Shown here in pieces: positions 48,513 to 59,055 of a stretch of 64,000 nucleotides of DNA. The stretch comes from Lunularia cruciata. Taxonomy: Eukaryota; Streptophyta; Marchantiopsida; Lunulariales; Lunulariaceae. Each line of letters begins with the position of its first letter. Positions within the stretch are counted from its first letter, which is position 1. Under the pieces are notes generated by a model. That model made no database searches. It was not told the origin of the DNA and saw only the letters and a list, made by a program, of their open reading frames with translations. The stretch lies in NCBI GenBank assembly GCA_948567375.1, contig OX419760.1:58280001-58344000 (forward strand). The letters are read 5' to 3'. The translations under genes were made by a program, and so were the position numbers.

Positions 48513-51500
48513 TTATTTCTCCTTACCTTCCACGCCAATTGCCAGATTCCCTAGAGTGTGCAAAACGAACTCAAGGAAATTGGAGCTCTTTCGGACTGAC
48601 AAGGACGTCAGCAATCCCTGAACAGCACCAGGGAACTCCATGATTTGTTTACGATTGTGCTCATTATTAGCTAAATTCTGCAAAGCAAACAGCACACCTT
48701 CTTGAATTTCGATCTCGAGACTTCCATCTTCTTGTAGAAACATTGTGAGCAGCTGGGAAATAGCTCCAGGAACCTCTCCTATTTCCTTTCTACCTTCCAC
48801 GCCAATTGCCAGATTCCCTAGAGTGTACAAAACGAACCCAAGGAACTTGGAGCTCTTTCGGACTGACAAGGACCTCAGCAATCCCTGAACAGCACCCGGG
48901 AACTGCATGATTTGTTTACGGTTGTGCTCATTATTAGCTAAATTCTGCAAAGCAAACAGCACTCCTTCTTGAATTCCGATGTCGAGACTTCCATCTTCTT
49001 GTAGAAACATTGTGAGCAGCTGGGAAATAGCTCCAGGAACCTCTCCTATTTCCTTTCTACCTTCTACGCCAATTGCCAGATTCCCTAGAGTGTACAAAAC
49101 GAACCCAAGGAACTTGGAGCTCTTTCGGACTGACAAGGACCTCAGCAATCCCTGAACAGCACCCGGGAACTGCATGATTTGTTTACGGTTGTGCTCATTA
49201 TTAGCTAAATTCTGCAAAGCAAACAGCACTCCTTCTTGAATTCCGATGTCGAGACTTCCATCTTCTTGTAGAAACATTGTGAGCAGCTGGGAAATAGCTC
49301 CAGGAATCTCTCCTATTTCCTCCTTAGCTTCCACGCCAATTGCCAGATTCCCTAGACTGTACAAAACGAACTCAAGGAACTTGGAGCTCTTTCGGACCGA
49401 CAAGGACCTCAGCAATCCCTGAACAGCACCCGGGAACTGCATGATTTGTTTACGGTTGTGCTCATTATTAGCTAAATTCTGCAAAGCAAACAGCACTCCT
49501 TCTTGAATTTCGATCTCGAGACTTCCATCTTCTTGTAGTAACATTGTGAGCAGCTGGAAAATAGCTCCAGGAATCTCTCCTATTTCCTCCTTAGCTTCCA
49601 CGCCAATTGCCAGATTCCCTAGAGTGTACAAAACGAACTCAAGGAACTCAGAGCTCTTTCGGACTAATAAGGACGTCACCAATCCCTGAACAGCACCCGG
49701 GAACTGCATGATTTGTTTACGATTGTGCTCATTATTAGCTAAATTCTGCAAAGCAAACAGCACTCCTTCTTGAATTCCGATGTCGAGACTTCTATCTTCT
49801 TGTAGAAACATTGTGAGCAGCTGGGAAATAGCTCCAGGAATCTCTCCTATTTCCTCCTTAGCTTCCACGCCAATTGCCAGATTCCCTAGAGTGTACAAAA
49901 CGAACTCAAGGAACTTGGAGCTCTTTCGGACTGACAAGGACCTCAGCAATCCCTGAACAGCACCCGGGAACTGCATGATTTGTTTACGGTTGTGCTCATT
50001 ATTAGCTAAATTCTGCAAAGCAAACAGCACTCCTTCTTGAATTCCGATGTCGAGACTTCCATCTTCTTGTAGAAACATTGTGAGCAGCTGGGAAATAGCT
50101 CCAGGAACCTCTCCTATTTCCTTTCTACCTTCCACGGCAATTGCCAGATTCCCTAGAGTGTACAAAACGAACTCAAGGAACTTGGAGCTTTTCCGGACTA
50201 CTAAAGAATTCACCAATGCCTTAAGGGCACCCTGGTGCTTCCTAATCTGCTTTCCATTATCGTCATTTTTTGCTAACCACTGCAAAGTACGTACTACTTC
50301 CTCTTGGAATGCTAGATTACCGCTTTGTTCCATAAAGCAGGTAAGTAGCTGTAATAGAACTCCGCTGCATTCTCCTATTTTCTTTCTCCCTTCCTCTTGA
50401 AGTGCAACGTTACCAAGGGTAGTTATAACGTGTCCCGAGAACATCAAGCTCTTCTCGACAGATAAGAAGTTGGCCAACGCTTCAATGGCTCCCGGATACT
50501 CCGAAATCTCTTTCTTATGAACAGAATACAAGCACAGCTTACGTAGACTGTAAAGGTGAAGCGCCATGGTTGGAGTGTACGACCCTTGATTCTTCACCAA
50601 CGCTCCAAGCAAATTGTTTACTGTACACGGAAGATGAACTTTCAACGTCGACCTCAACGTTGATAACCAGAGATTGTGCAACACCGTGACTGTTGCAGGT
50701 CCATATTTTGTAGATGACAGTAGGTTCCGAAGGCTGAGATCATCAAATTCCCCACCACAAACGATGTTCACAAATACCTACGATCCAAATAGAAACATAT
50801 CAACAATTCGAGAAACCTTCGGCTTTGAATTTCATGGCCAGAAGATTAGGGTGGATCATGTAGCAATCTAGTTCAGGTCATCAACCTCATTTTTTGCACG
50901 GAAAAGAAGTCTTTAGGATCGTCTACCATAAAATGTAAATATATATACATCGGTCTAGAGCAGACCGTTTGATTCAAATGTACTACTTATCATGCATTTC
51001 CAACAATACACGAATACATCTGCAATTGAAGTCATGATTAGCCATAATGATATAGTTCATGATCAGAATTCGATCTTAACATGTACACAAGATAATCTAG
51101 TCTAAGGATTTCATCTATGTCTCATTAGTGTAATAAAATATATGTCATTCAGAAATAGAAGTATATGTGGTTCGGAGTCAAGTCCCTTATGGCAAAAACG
51201 AGTTCTTGCTTGCATTCACACTTCAACTTTATCAGATCGCTCTTGCAATTGGAACATGAATGATGAGAACCTTTGTTCCTACCTTTTGAAGTAGATAGTC
51301 TATCCTCAATCATTCTGATTTTTGATGTATCAAACATTCTAGCACTCAACTTTCCTAATCTCACTTGAGTAAACGCTCTTGATTGCATATAATAAAACTC
51401 AACTCACTCTCTCTTAGCCTTCAAAGATAGTACATCCAGTTCATTCATGCAATACAAATAGCCTCCAATACTAAGATATCACAAAACACTCATGAAGATG

Positions 51501-54500
51501 ATGTTAAGCAGCTCAGGGTTTCACTAAATGCAGAGGTGAAGTGTTAAGAATCAACCTAGTAAAAGAACTCTTGGTTGAGATTATATAGATAGAAGGGTGT
51601 ACTGAAGGGTGTTGTGCTACCATACTGCTCATGTAACACATGCAGCTAAATGGAAAACATTGAATAGTATGCATGAACAATAACTTGCACATGAACATTA
51701 GAAGAATGAACAATAACTAACTTGTCTCATTCTAACAAGAAGTCATTAAACTAGAGATTATCTAATTTAACACTCCCACTTATTGAGAGTTTAGGACTAT
51801 TCCCATTTCTACTACACATTTCATGTGTTTATCTTTAGGTGGTGCTTTTGTAAACACATATGCTGTCATCTCTTGGTGTAGGATAGTAAACTAATGTCAC
51901 AACATTCTCCTTTTCTTTGTCCTCTACAATTCTTCTTCTAATCTCGGTGTGCTTAGTCCTTGGGTGATGTACATGACTTTTGTTGAGTGCTATACTTCCT
52001 GTATTGTCGCTGTACAATGTATTAGGACTTTCCTGTTCAAAATCCAGCTCATTAAGAAGTCTACTGTTCCAAATGACTTCTTGAGTAGCATTGAGGCAGC
52101 CATAAATTTTGCCTCAATAGTAAACAGTTGCAACAGATGTTTGCTGTTTACTACGCCAACTAATTGCTCCACCACTAAGCATAACTACATATCCACTAGT
52201 TGATCTGCTGTTATCTGTGTCATCTCCCCAACTAACATCCGTATATGCTTCAAGAGTAGGAGCAAGTATGTTCCCTTGCTTTTTGTACTTCAAGATTGCA
52301 TCTAGAGTACCCTTGAAGTACCTGAATACTCTTTTTATACCTTTCCAATGTGCTTGTGCAGGTTGCAAGTATATCTAGCTAGTGCTCCCATTGCATATCA
52401 TATATCTGGTCTTGTATAGACCATGATAAACATTTAGAGCCAGAGCACTCTGATACAACACTTTGTCATAGAGATTCATCTCCCCTTCTATGATTCTGCT
52501 GTGCTTCCACCCCAGATCAAGAGGTGTAGAGACACAATTTGCCTCAGTCATCTGATACTTAGCTAGTATGGATCTCACATACTGTGGTTGACTGTTTGGA
52601 TCCATCCTGCTTCTCTGTCTCTGCTCACTTTGATTCACAAAATGAGTTTTACAAGACCAAGGATAGTCATCTCAAAAACAGAGCATAAGAAATCTATCAC
52701 TCCTTTGATCNNNNNNNNNNNNNNNNNNNNNNNNNNNNNNNNNNNNNNNNNNNNNNNNNNNNNNNNNNNNNNNNNNNNNNNNNNNNNNNNNNNNNNNNNN
52801 NNNNNNNNNNNNNNNNNNNNNNNNNNNNNNNNNNNNNNNNNNNNNNNNNNNNNNNNNNNNNNNNNNNNNNNNNNNNNNNNNNNNNNNNNNNNNNNNNNNN
52901 NNNNNNNNNNACATAATCCCATATGACAGTTTCAATTGGTAAAACTTGCAGAGCTACTAGGACAGAGTCATAACTTGAAGGAAGACTATCTAAGAGATGA
53001 TTGATCTCGTACTTTTCTGTAAGTACAACCCCATCCTCCTTGATACTCTTGAAGAGTTATTGCAGTTTTGACAGATAATAGGTGAAATCTTCACCATCCT
53101 GAAATCTCAAGTTCTTTACTGCAGACCAGACCCAATAAGAGCTCTCCAACTTCTCAACAATGTAATAACTCTTGATCTTTTCCCAAATCTCCCAACTCCA
53201 AGCATAAGTATGTACTAGGTCTCTAGTTGGCTCTTCCATAGCCCTTAGCATAAACCTCCTAGTAGTAGCGTGCTTGACTCTCTCCTCCTTGTTGGTCTCT
53301 AGCTAATCTGTATCATGAGCTTCTAATGCAAACTCTAAATAGTCATAACTGTCTAAGATAGACTTCACATCCAATGCCCAAGCTTTGTAGTTAGTCTTTC
53401 TCAATTTTGCTATCTCTCTGAGTTCTCTTATCAACCCCAGTGGTGATTATGGGCCCATAACTTGATGCGAACCTTTGTTCTAGCTTTTTGAAGTAAATAG
53501 TCTATCCTCAGTCATTCGGACTTCTAATATATCATACATTCTAGCACTCAACTTTCCTAGTCTCACCAGAGTAAACATTCTTGATTGCACACAACAAAAC
53601 TCAATTCACTCTCTCTTATCCTTCAAATATAATACATCCACTTCACTCATGCAGCACAAATAGCCTCCAATATTGAGATATCACAGAATACTCCCAAAAT
53701 GATGTTAAACAACTCAGGGTTTCACTAAATGCAGAGGGGAAATGTTAGGAATCAACCTAGTAGAAGAATTTTTGATTGGGATTATTTAGATAAAAGAGTA
53801 CTGAAAGGTATATTGCCATACTACTCATGCAACACATGGAAAGCATATGAATAGTAACTCGCATATGAACATTAGTAGTATGCACAATAACTAGCTTGTC
53901 TTTTCTAACAAGAGGTCATTCAACTAAAGATTATCTAATTTAACAAATAAATATCATACAAAGAACACACGAAATGCATTTCTCGCAAACAGGTCCAAAC
54001 CCCTACCTGCTTCGCACAACGTATCAACTGCAAATCATTGTTACATTCCATGGCTTGATCTCGCATGACAAGCACAAGTGGCCCCATTGCACCCCTTAGC
54101 TCTTTCATACGGCTGTACCTCGCATGAAGGTTACTCATATCGAGGTTCCTGCTTGCTTTCTTCGCGTATTGCTCCTGTAAGTAGAGACTGCAGAGTGCCA
54201 TGATACTGTCGTCATGCAGTTTACTCATTGGGAACTCACAGCCCGCTGCATATGTTTGCAAAGATTCTTTGGTATCCACCATAGTATCGAGCAAGTGAGC
54301 CATCACCTTTTCGACGTCGCTTCTCGTCTCCTGGTGCTCATTGATGAACTGTCGTTGCAAGTCGTGCAATCCAAAAGTCTCAAATGAAGCACCATCTTTC
54401 CAGAATGAAACTGTACCTTCGGGATCAAAGATTAACTCGAACTGGTCCTGGACTTGCAGCATCGTTCCATTTTCCCTCAGTCCTTTCAAGTGATGGTGGA

Positions 54501-57500
54501 ATAGCGATGGATCTCCTCCGACTGTAAGCAGTAGTCTGGAGAAGAGAGTGCACAGAACATGACGGGGTATGGATTTGCTGTCGCAGGTTGCGATTAAGAT
54601 GAGCAGACGTTTGGAATCCAGTGGTAAATGTCTGTACGTCATCAACAATGTCTGCCCAATAGACCTTTTGTATGGTAAATCAAGTACCGGTTGGAAAATT
54701 GAATCTATGCCTTCCCCAACGACTTCTTGTACCACTGCACTTGAGTAGCTTCCTCCGACCGTTTCCCACTCTTCACGGTCTGTGTTCTTACTCCTGGTTA
54801 TCCTCGTCCCCACCATAGCCAGAGCCAGTGGGTTATTCTCAGTTTGTTCTACCAAGCGAAGAACCACATCCTGACAAGTAAACAGTTTTGGAAACAGATT
54901 GTACTGTTAGTGTGGAAGACAAGAAAGTGCAGACCAAGGAAGGTATAACGGTAAGAAGTAAGGTCTATTCAATGGGGAAGTGTAGCCCGCGCTACCGGCC
55001 TCATATTAGGTAGGATCAATATTAATTGGATACATATTCAACCTGACTTGATAGATTTTGGAAATGCACAACACTCGCTCACTGCGCAGACCGTACAGTG
55101 GTATCATCGACCACAAGTTTTTTCAGGTCTATATAGATTCTGAATTACAACTTAATTTAGTGATTGGTCTAGGAAAAACTATACTAGACCTACTAAGCTG
55201 TCCTGAACATCCCAAGAAAATATGCGTATAGCATATTACTAGGAGTCCTACCTTTAGAGAACCTATCCACAAACGAGGGGTAGAAACTCTGTCAACCCCG
55301 TCCCTAATAGCGATCCGCACCTTCACGATTTAACATCGGTGCATCAAATTTGGATTGGTGAACAAGAAATGTGTGGAATTCAAACCTTCAAATGTGATGG
55401 TATATCGTTGTGTGCCAGTCCTGCATGGCTCGCAAGAATCTGCTCTGCTTCCTCCACAGTGGTCCGCTGAATTTCTATTGGTCTAGAGGTTGACCATAAC
55501 ATTGATTTTCGAGAAGTGACCAAAAATTTAACATTACTACGACTTGAGCTATTCCCAAGCCGAACAAAGGCACGCACGATGAGAGAATCCCAGACATCAT
55601 CTAGGATAATCAGTGTATCTTGCAACTCGAGAATCCTTTGCAATCTCCTTTCGATTTTGACAGTATCCTGGATCTTTTCTTCCTCATTAACTTCTATCTC
55701 TGTGTTTGGACTAAGATTCTGGAGGAGCTCTAGATGCTTTGATGTGGGACTGGCCCCAAGCCCACATTCTAAGAAAACGACGGTAAAATTTGTGTATCGC
55801 TGAGAGTGAAGTAAACTAGAACTGTCAGATCCCACAACAGGATGAATTTCGCCCTGCAGCTGCTGATTATAGGTTGAGTAATGAACAGCAATATATCTAG
55901 CTAAGGTAGATTTCCCCGCTCCAGGGTTACCGTGCAATAGAACCACAGTTGGTCCATCTTTGTCTTCTAAGGCATTCAAAATGAGTTTCTCCGTTTGCTT
56001 TCGTCGGACATAAGCTTCGATACCCTCTCTACTAACGATGAAGGAACGAGACTTGCCGAAAGATTCTGAATCTATTGTCTGCACTAATTTCAAGTCATTT
56101 CTGTTAGGAAAAAAACAGGGTCCATCCGGACCTTTGGACTGGACCTCCACCTGCAAAAAGTAGAGATATCAAGTTGCATATGTGTTAGACCGCTTAGATC
56201 TCTCATCCTGTTCAAATAGCTGGCTAACGCGAACTTGTTATAAGTAACCAGCTATGACTTATAGCCACTCATATCTTAATTGTTTCCTGCATTCGGTGCG
56301 GAAGATCTCAATAGGACGGGTCTATACCCTGGGAAAGAAAATAGTGTCGGAGGATAGAATAGCAAGAAATTGTTTCATCTAACTAAAGCCGGTTACGGTA
56401 AACGATTCAGTTGGTCCTCTGAGGCGTTTGTTCAATGGCAGTTTAGAGAATACCATAATTGTCGTCAAAAAGTAGACAAGCGCCTGATATGAAGTGCTGG
56501 ATTCCGACTCTGGTCTACAAACGCCAAAGTGATCCGTCGCCACGGAGTAGTAAGTATCTGTATCCATTCTTGCGGAAGACTCCGGAACCAAGATTTCGAA
56601 TTCCTGCACCATGCCGATAATCATTCAGGACCACCATGGAGTGAGTCTCACGTGACGTAGAGGTACAACTTCAAGCTTTAATTATGCCAACAGTAAGTCT
56701 CCTTGGAAATTGGATGCACGGTTATGATTACGTTGAATCGGTCGGTCTTCAGCAATTCTCCAACAGCAGCTACTCTCCAGCCATGATTCCGGCGTAGTTT
56801 CTGGAAACTCTCATTCAGTCGCATCGTCCCCTCATTCAGGAGGTTGAGATCATTAAGCAGAGGGTTAGGGTGATCCAACTTTCCAGCAAATTCGCCCAAA
56901 TTCATACCCAATTGTGGAGTGGCATACAGAAATACGCCTCTCAAGTTGGTGAGAAACTTCTTTGCCAGATCATCGGTATTTGGGCCATATGCATACCCTG
57001 ATCGAGCAATTAGCACACAGAGTTCTTTGATGACGAGGCCCCCAAGGCAGTGTCCCACAAGAATCACTGGGTTGCTGGTTTGCCCAACTTTGGCAAATTG
57101 AAGCAGTTCATATGCCAAAGTTTCAGCTGTAAGAAATCTGTCGCTGCGGCCCTGCTGACTCCCTTGAGTAGGACTAGCATCATATGAAATGAGGAGGATT
57201 CGAGCCTTAGGGAACTCCTTCGCAAGCCACGCTTTCAACCAACACTCCGGCTTGTCGTGCTTTCCTGAAAACCAGGTCTCTATTTCTGGATTTCTGTAGT
57301 AACCTAGGTGCAGACCATGGAAGAAGACGATTTCCACTGAGATTTGTTGAGACTCGGGTCGATGTAGTTCACGTACCATGTCACTTATCTGCATCATGAG
57401 AAGTGAAACGCCTTAAATCGCTCATGACTTCAAGTTAAATGGGAGCAACTTCCGGTGTAAACAGACGCTACAAGTGATTTATCTCGTCGGGCATTGTTAG

Positions 57501-57780
57501 CCTACAGTATTGTCGAAAGCATAGAATTATTAGAGTATTAGAATTCCTCTAACTTCTTGCCAGTGTTTATCAGTAGAATGATGATTCCTTTCGAATACGT
57601 TCAGTAGACGACTGCCAATAGCGGTGCTCTACAGACACATAGAGAGGAATTGGAACTCACCTTTTCGAGCTGAAAATCTGCGTCCGCTCTCAAAGGATAA
57701 CTAGTTGAACTGCGACTGATATACGACTGAAGAGATCTCAAAAGATTATATGGAGATTTGGACTTTGATGGAGATGCCAT
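48513..57780 (-). CDS. Alpha/beta-hydrolase-NB-ARC-ARM repeat immune receptor (NLR)
   Basis: A probable intracellular immune receptor. Six exons, all phase 0: 57780-57661, 57388-56732, 56603-56454, 56150-55386, 54870-54007 and 50777-48513. Together they encode 1606 residues. Residues 1-60: leader rich in Ser/Arg. About 60-305: SERAC1-like alpha/beta-hydrolase fold with VFFHGLHLG, the nucleophile elbow VGHCLGGLV (Cys154 in place of Ser) and TDHFGVCRP carrying the likely catalytic His. About 340-830: NB-ARC with P-loop GNPGAGKST (383-391), Walker B LIILDDVW (489-496), RNBS-B KFLVTSRK, GLPL-like NNPLALAMVG and MHD-like GLHDLQ (731-736). From 853: ARM repeats in place of LRRs. The stop at 48513 comes from a one-base deletion, so the gene may be a recent pseudogene or simply shortened. 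Intron 5 holds a copia element. Alpha/beta-hydrolase NLRs are known from bryophytes. Confidence 0.82.
48545..50290 (-). repeat. 267 bp tandem repeat encoding 89-residue ARM units
   Basis: The anchor KQIMQFPGAVQGLLRSLSV recurs at about 49974, 49707, 49441, 49173, 48906 and 48639, exactly 267 bp apart, with a more diverged first unit at 50241. Each unit holds two ARM-type helical repeats: one with PGAVQGL…VLYTLGNLAIGVE and one with EIGEIPGAISQLLTMFLQED…LFALQNLANNEHN. Units differ at only a few positions (for example EAKEE versus EGRKE, KFLEF versus KFLGF). This implies recent unit duplication or gene conversion. Confidence 0.92.
51261..51772 (-). repeat. Copia 3' LTR
   Basis: 512 bp, bounded on the + strand by TGATGAGAACC and TTTAACA. 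It matches 53463-53945 along its length with many substitutions and indels, so the insertion is not recent. Confidence 0.85.
51835..52638 (-). pseudogene. Copia pol remnant: reverse transcriptase end and RNase H
   Basis: Minus-strand pieces in shifted frames. 52638-52375 contains YVRSILAKYQMTEANCVSTP, the usual copia RT C-terminal motif. 52368-52114 contains HWKGIKRVFRYFKGT, EAYTDVSWGDD and STSGYVVMLSGGAISWRSK, the start of RNase H. 52017-51835 contains DNTGSIALNKSHVHHPRTKH, its catalytic end. The expected ADADWAG-type motif reads AYTDVSWGDD. Stops separate the parts. Confidence 0.85.
52711..52910. other. Assembly gap (200 N)
   Basis: Exactly 200 unknown bases inside the copia element, between gag and the reverse-transcriptase end. 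The round number suggests a placeholder, so the true size is unknown and the missing pol part may lie here. Confidence 0.99.
52911..53440 (-). pseudogene. Copia gag remnant
   Basis: Reading leftward from about 53440: KLRKTNYKAWALDVKSIL, a stop near 53300, MLRAMEEP…WSWEIWEKIKSYY, RFQDGEDFTYYLSKLQ, another stop, then INHLLDSLPSSYDS up to the gap. The N-x-Y-x-x-W start and the LLxSLPxSYD motif are typical of copia gag (DUF4219/UBN2). Confidence 0.8.
53463..53945 (-). repeat. Copia 5' LTR
   Basis: 483 bp, bounded on the + strand by TGATGCGAACC and TTTAACA. It is the upstream LTR relative to the gag-pol direction. Confidence 0.85.
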
Positions 57781-58379
57781 TTGAACGTCTGTACATGGAC
57801 AAAGGAGAATTATTAGTTTTAGATCCCGGCATAGATGACGTTGTACTCGATTTGGAAGCTCCTTCAGCCCCTGCGGGTTGGAGATGCGACATGTACGTTT
57901 GAGATTATCCACTGTCTATTGCACATGTTCTTGGCTGCTCTCTGAATGATCGTGTGCATTCAACGTGAATAATTAGCAGTTCTGAAGATATGGTTCTTTG
58001 TGATCGCTTGAATTAGGGGATAAAATGACGTACTGCATCGGAAATGAACCGCACAGACATTACAAGAACAAGAACGAATTGGATGACGAAAAGTATGGTG
58101 TGCCTTGTAAAAGCAGACTATTAAACTACCATGCATCATAAGAGTCGAGTGGTGAACAAACTGATCATTCCACGAACTGGAAACTAGACACAAGTTGGTA
58201 GACAGATTGATTCCGCAGCCGATGGAGACGGGTGATGATTTCTACTATACCTGATTGACGCTCTATGTCAGAGATAGAAAAACAGAGTCCCCTTCACACG
58301 GATGGTAAACATGCTATAGTCATCACTATTCGTTCACGGATGAACAAATATGAAAAACTGCTCTGAGTCAACTGAACTC
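57781..58379. other. Upstream flank of the NLR start
   Basis: Presumed 5' UTR and promoter of the NLR, if the ATG at 57780 is the true start. The reading frame is open upstream of this ATG to 57912, so an earlier start (44 more residues) is possible. Frame 58193-57960 shows no domain. Confidence 0.35.
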
Positions 58380-58872
58380 CAGCCCGCAGATGTTTGTGTG
58401 CCTCTTCATCCGCTTCTGGACAATCCAGCATTTTCAATAGTTCCAACAGCCTGCCTCAATCACAAAGATTGCATGGTCAACAATAGCTGCTTTGGTTCCC
58501 GCAACGACGAAATCTTATCGCAAAGCTGAGGAGGCAAAACTTCCCCACGGACACCTTTTCAAACTTCCGCAAATATCATTATATCCCAGTACTAAGCATT
58601 TGCAGTTGATGGCAGAGCTAACCTCGAATTCATGCGACAATTCGGCTTCAGGAACCAAAATTTCCAGTTTGGTTGTCCAGAGATCAGCAGGACCAGCAGT
58701 AACGGTGTAACGCGTCGTGGCATCCACCGCAGCAAGCTTCAGGCGATCACAACTAAATCTGAGACACCCTTCGACTCTACACGACTAGGACAGGTCGGGG
58801 ATCGGACACGATCACGAAGGGCTGGATGTGTGTGTCTTCGGGAACCGGGAAAAGCTTCATAAGACTGTCCAT
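58380..58872 (-). CDS. Possible multi-exon gene start, unknown product
   Basis: Minus-strand protein-like pieces lie in order. MDSLMKLFPVPEDTHIQPFV starts at the ATG at 58872, about 60 bp after a TATAAA at 58936-58931. CRVEGCLRFSCDRLKLAAVD and the following DLWTTKLEILVPEAELSHEF lie at about 58775-58620. LLELLKMLDCPEADEEAHKH, continuing LRAGVQLTQ, lies at about 58452-58360. Plausible splice sites exist (CTAG or CTCAG acceptors near 58780-58760, GAG/GTTAGC donor near 58620, GGCAG acceptor near 58454), but a phase-consistent chain was not fully established. It could be an independent gene or 5' exons of the NLR. The EILVPEAE stretch echoes EILVPESS in NLR exon 3 and may be a hydrolase-family fragment. 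Confidence 0.35.
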
Positions 58873-58930
58873 TGCTGCAATGGGGTTCAATTTGATGTTC
58901 GCAGTCAATGGTTGGTGAGAGAAACGAGGG

Positions 58931-58936
58931 TTTATA
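58931..58936 (-). promoter_or_regulatory. TATA box candidate
   Basis: TATAAA on the minus strand (CTCTATAAACC), followed after about 60 bp by the ATG at 58872 of the possible gene described above. Confidence 0.35.
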
Positions 58937-59055
58937 GAGTGGAAATTGTAGTAAGATAGGTCCGTTGGACCAACTCGTGCATGTTGGTTAATTTTTAAAA
59001 TATTCACCAACTGACTTGTTTTGAACATAAGCTGTCTTTCTCACATGGCTCTTTA

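Larger units (their letters stand above)
51261..53945 (-). mobile_element. Degenerate Ty1/copia retrotransposon in NLR intron 5
   Basis: Two similar LTRs (51261-51772 and 53463-53945) enclose, on the minus strand, gag remnants, the C-terminal end of reverse transcriptase and RNase H. A polypurine tract AAGTGGGAG lies directly next to the left (3') LTR. Integrase and most of reverse transcriptase are missing or lie in the N gap at 52711-52910. In-frame stops occur in gag and between pol parts. The flanking 5-mers ATGAA and AATAA are not a clean target-site duplication. It shares its orientation with the host gene. Confidence 0.85.

Noticed and set aside
50047-50400. 117-codon forward frame
   Set aside because: It is the antisense shadow of the ARM repeat exon.
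51249-53957. Target-site duplication around the copia element
   Set aside because: The flanking 5-mers ATGAA and AATAA match at only three positions, so the duplication is decayed or the ends are misplaced by a few bases.
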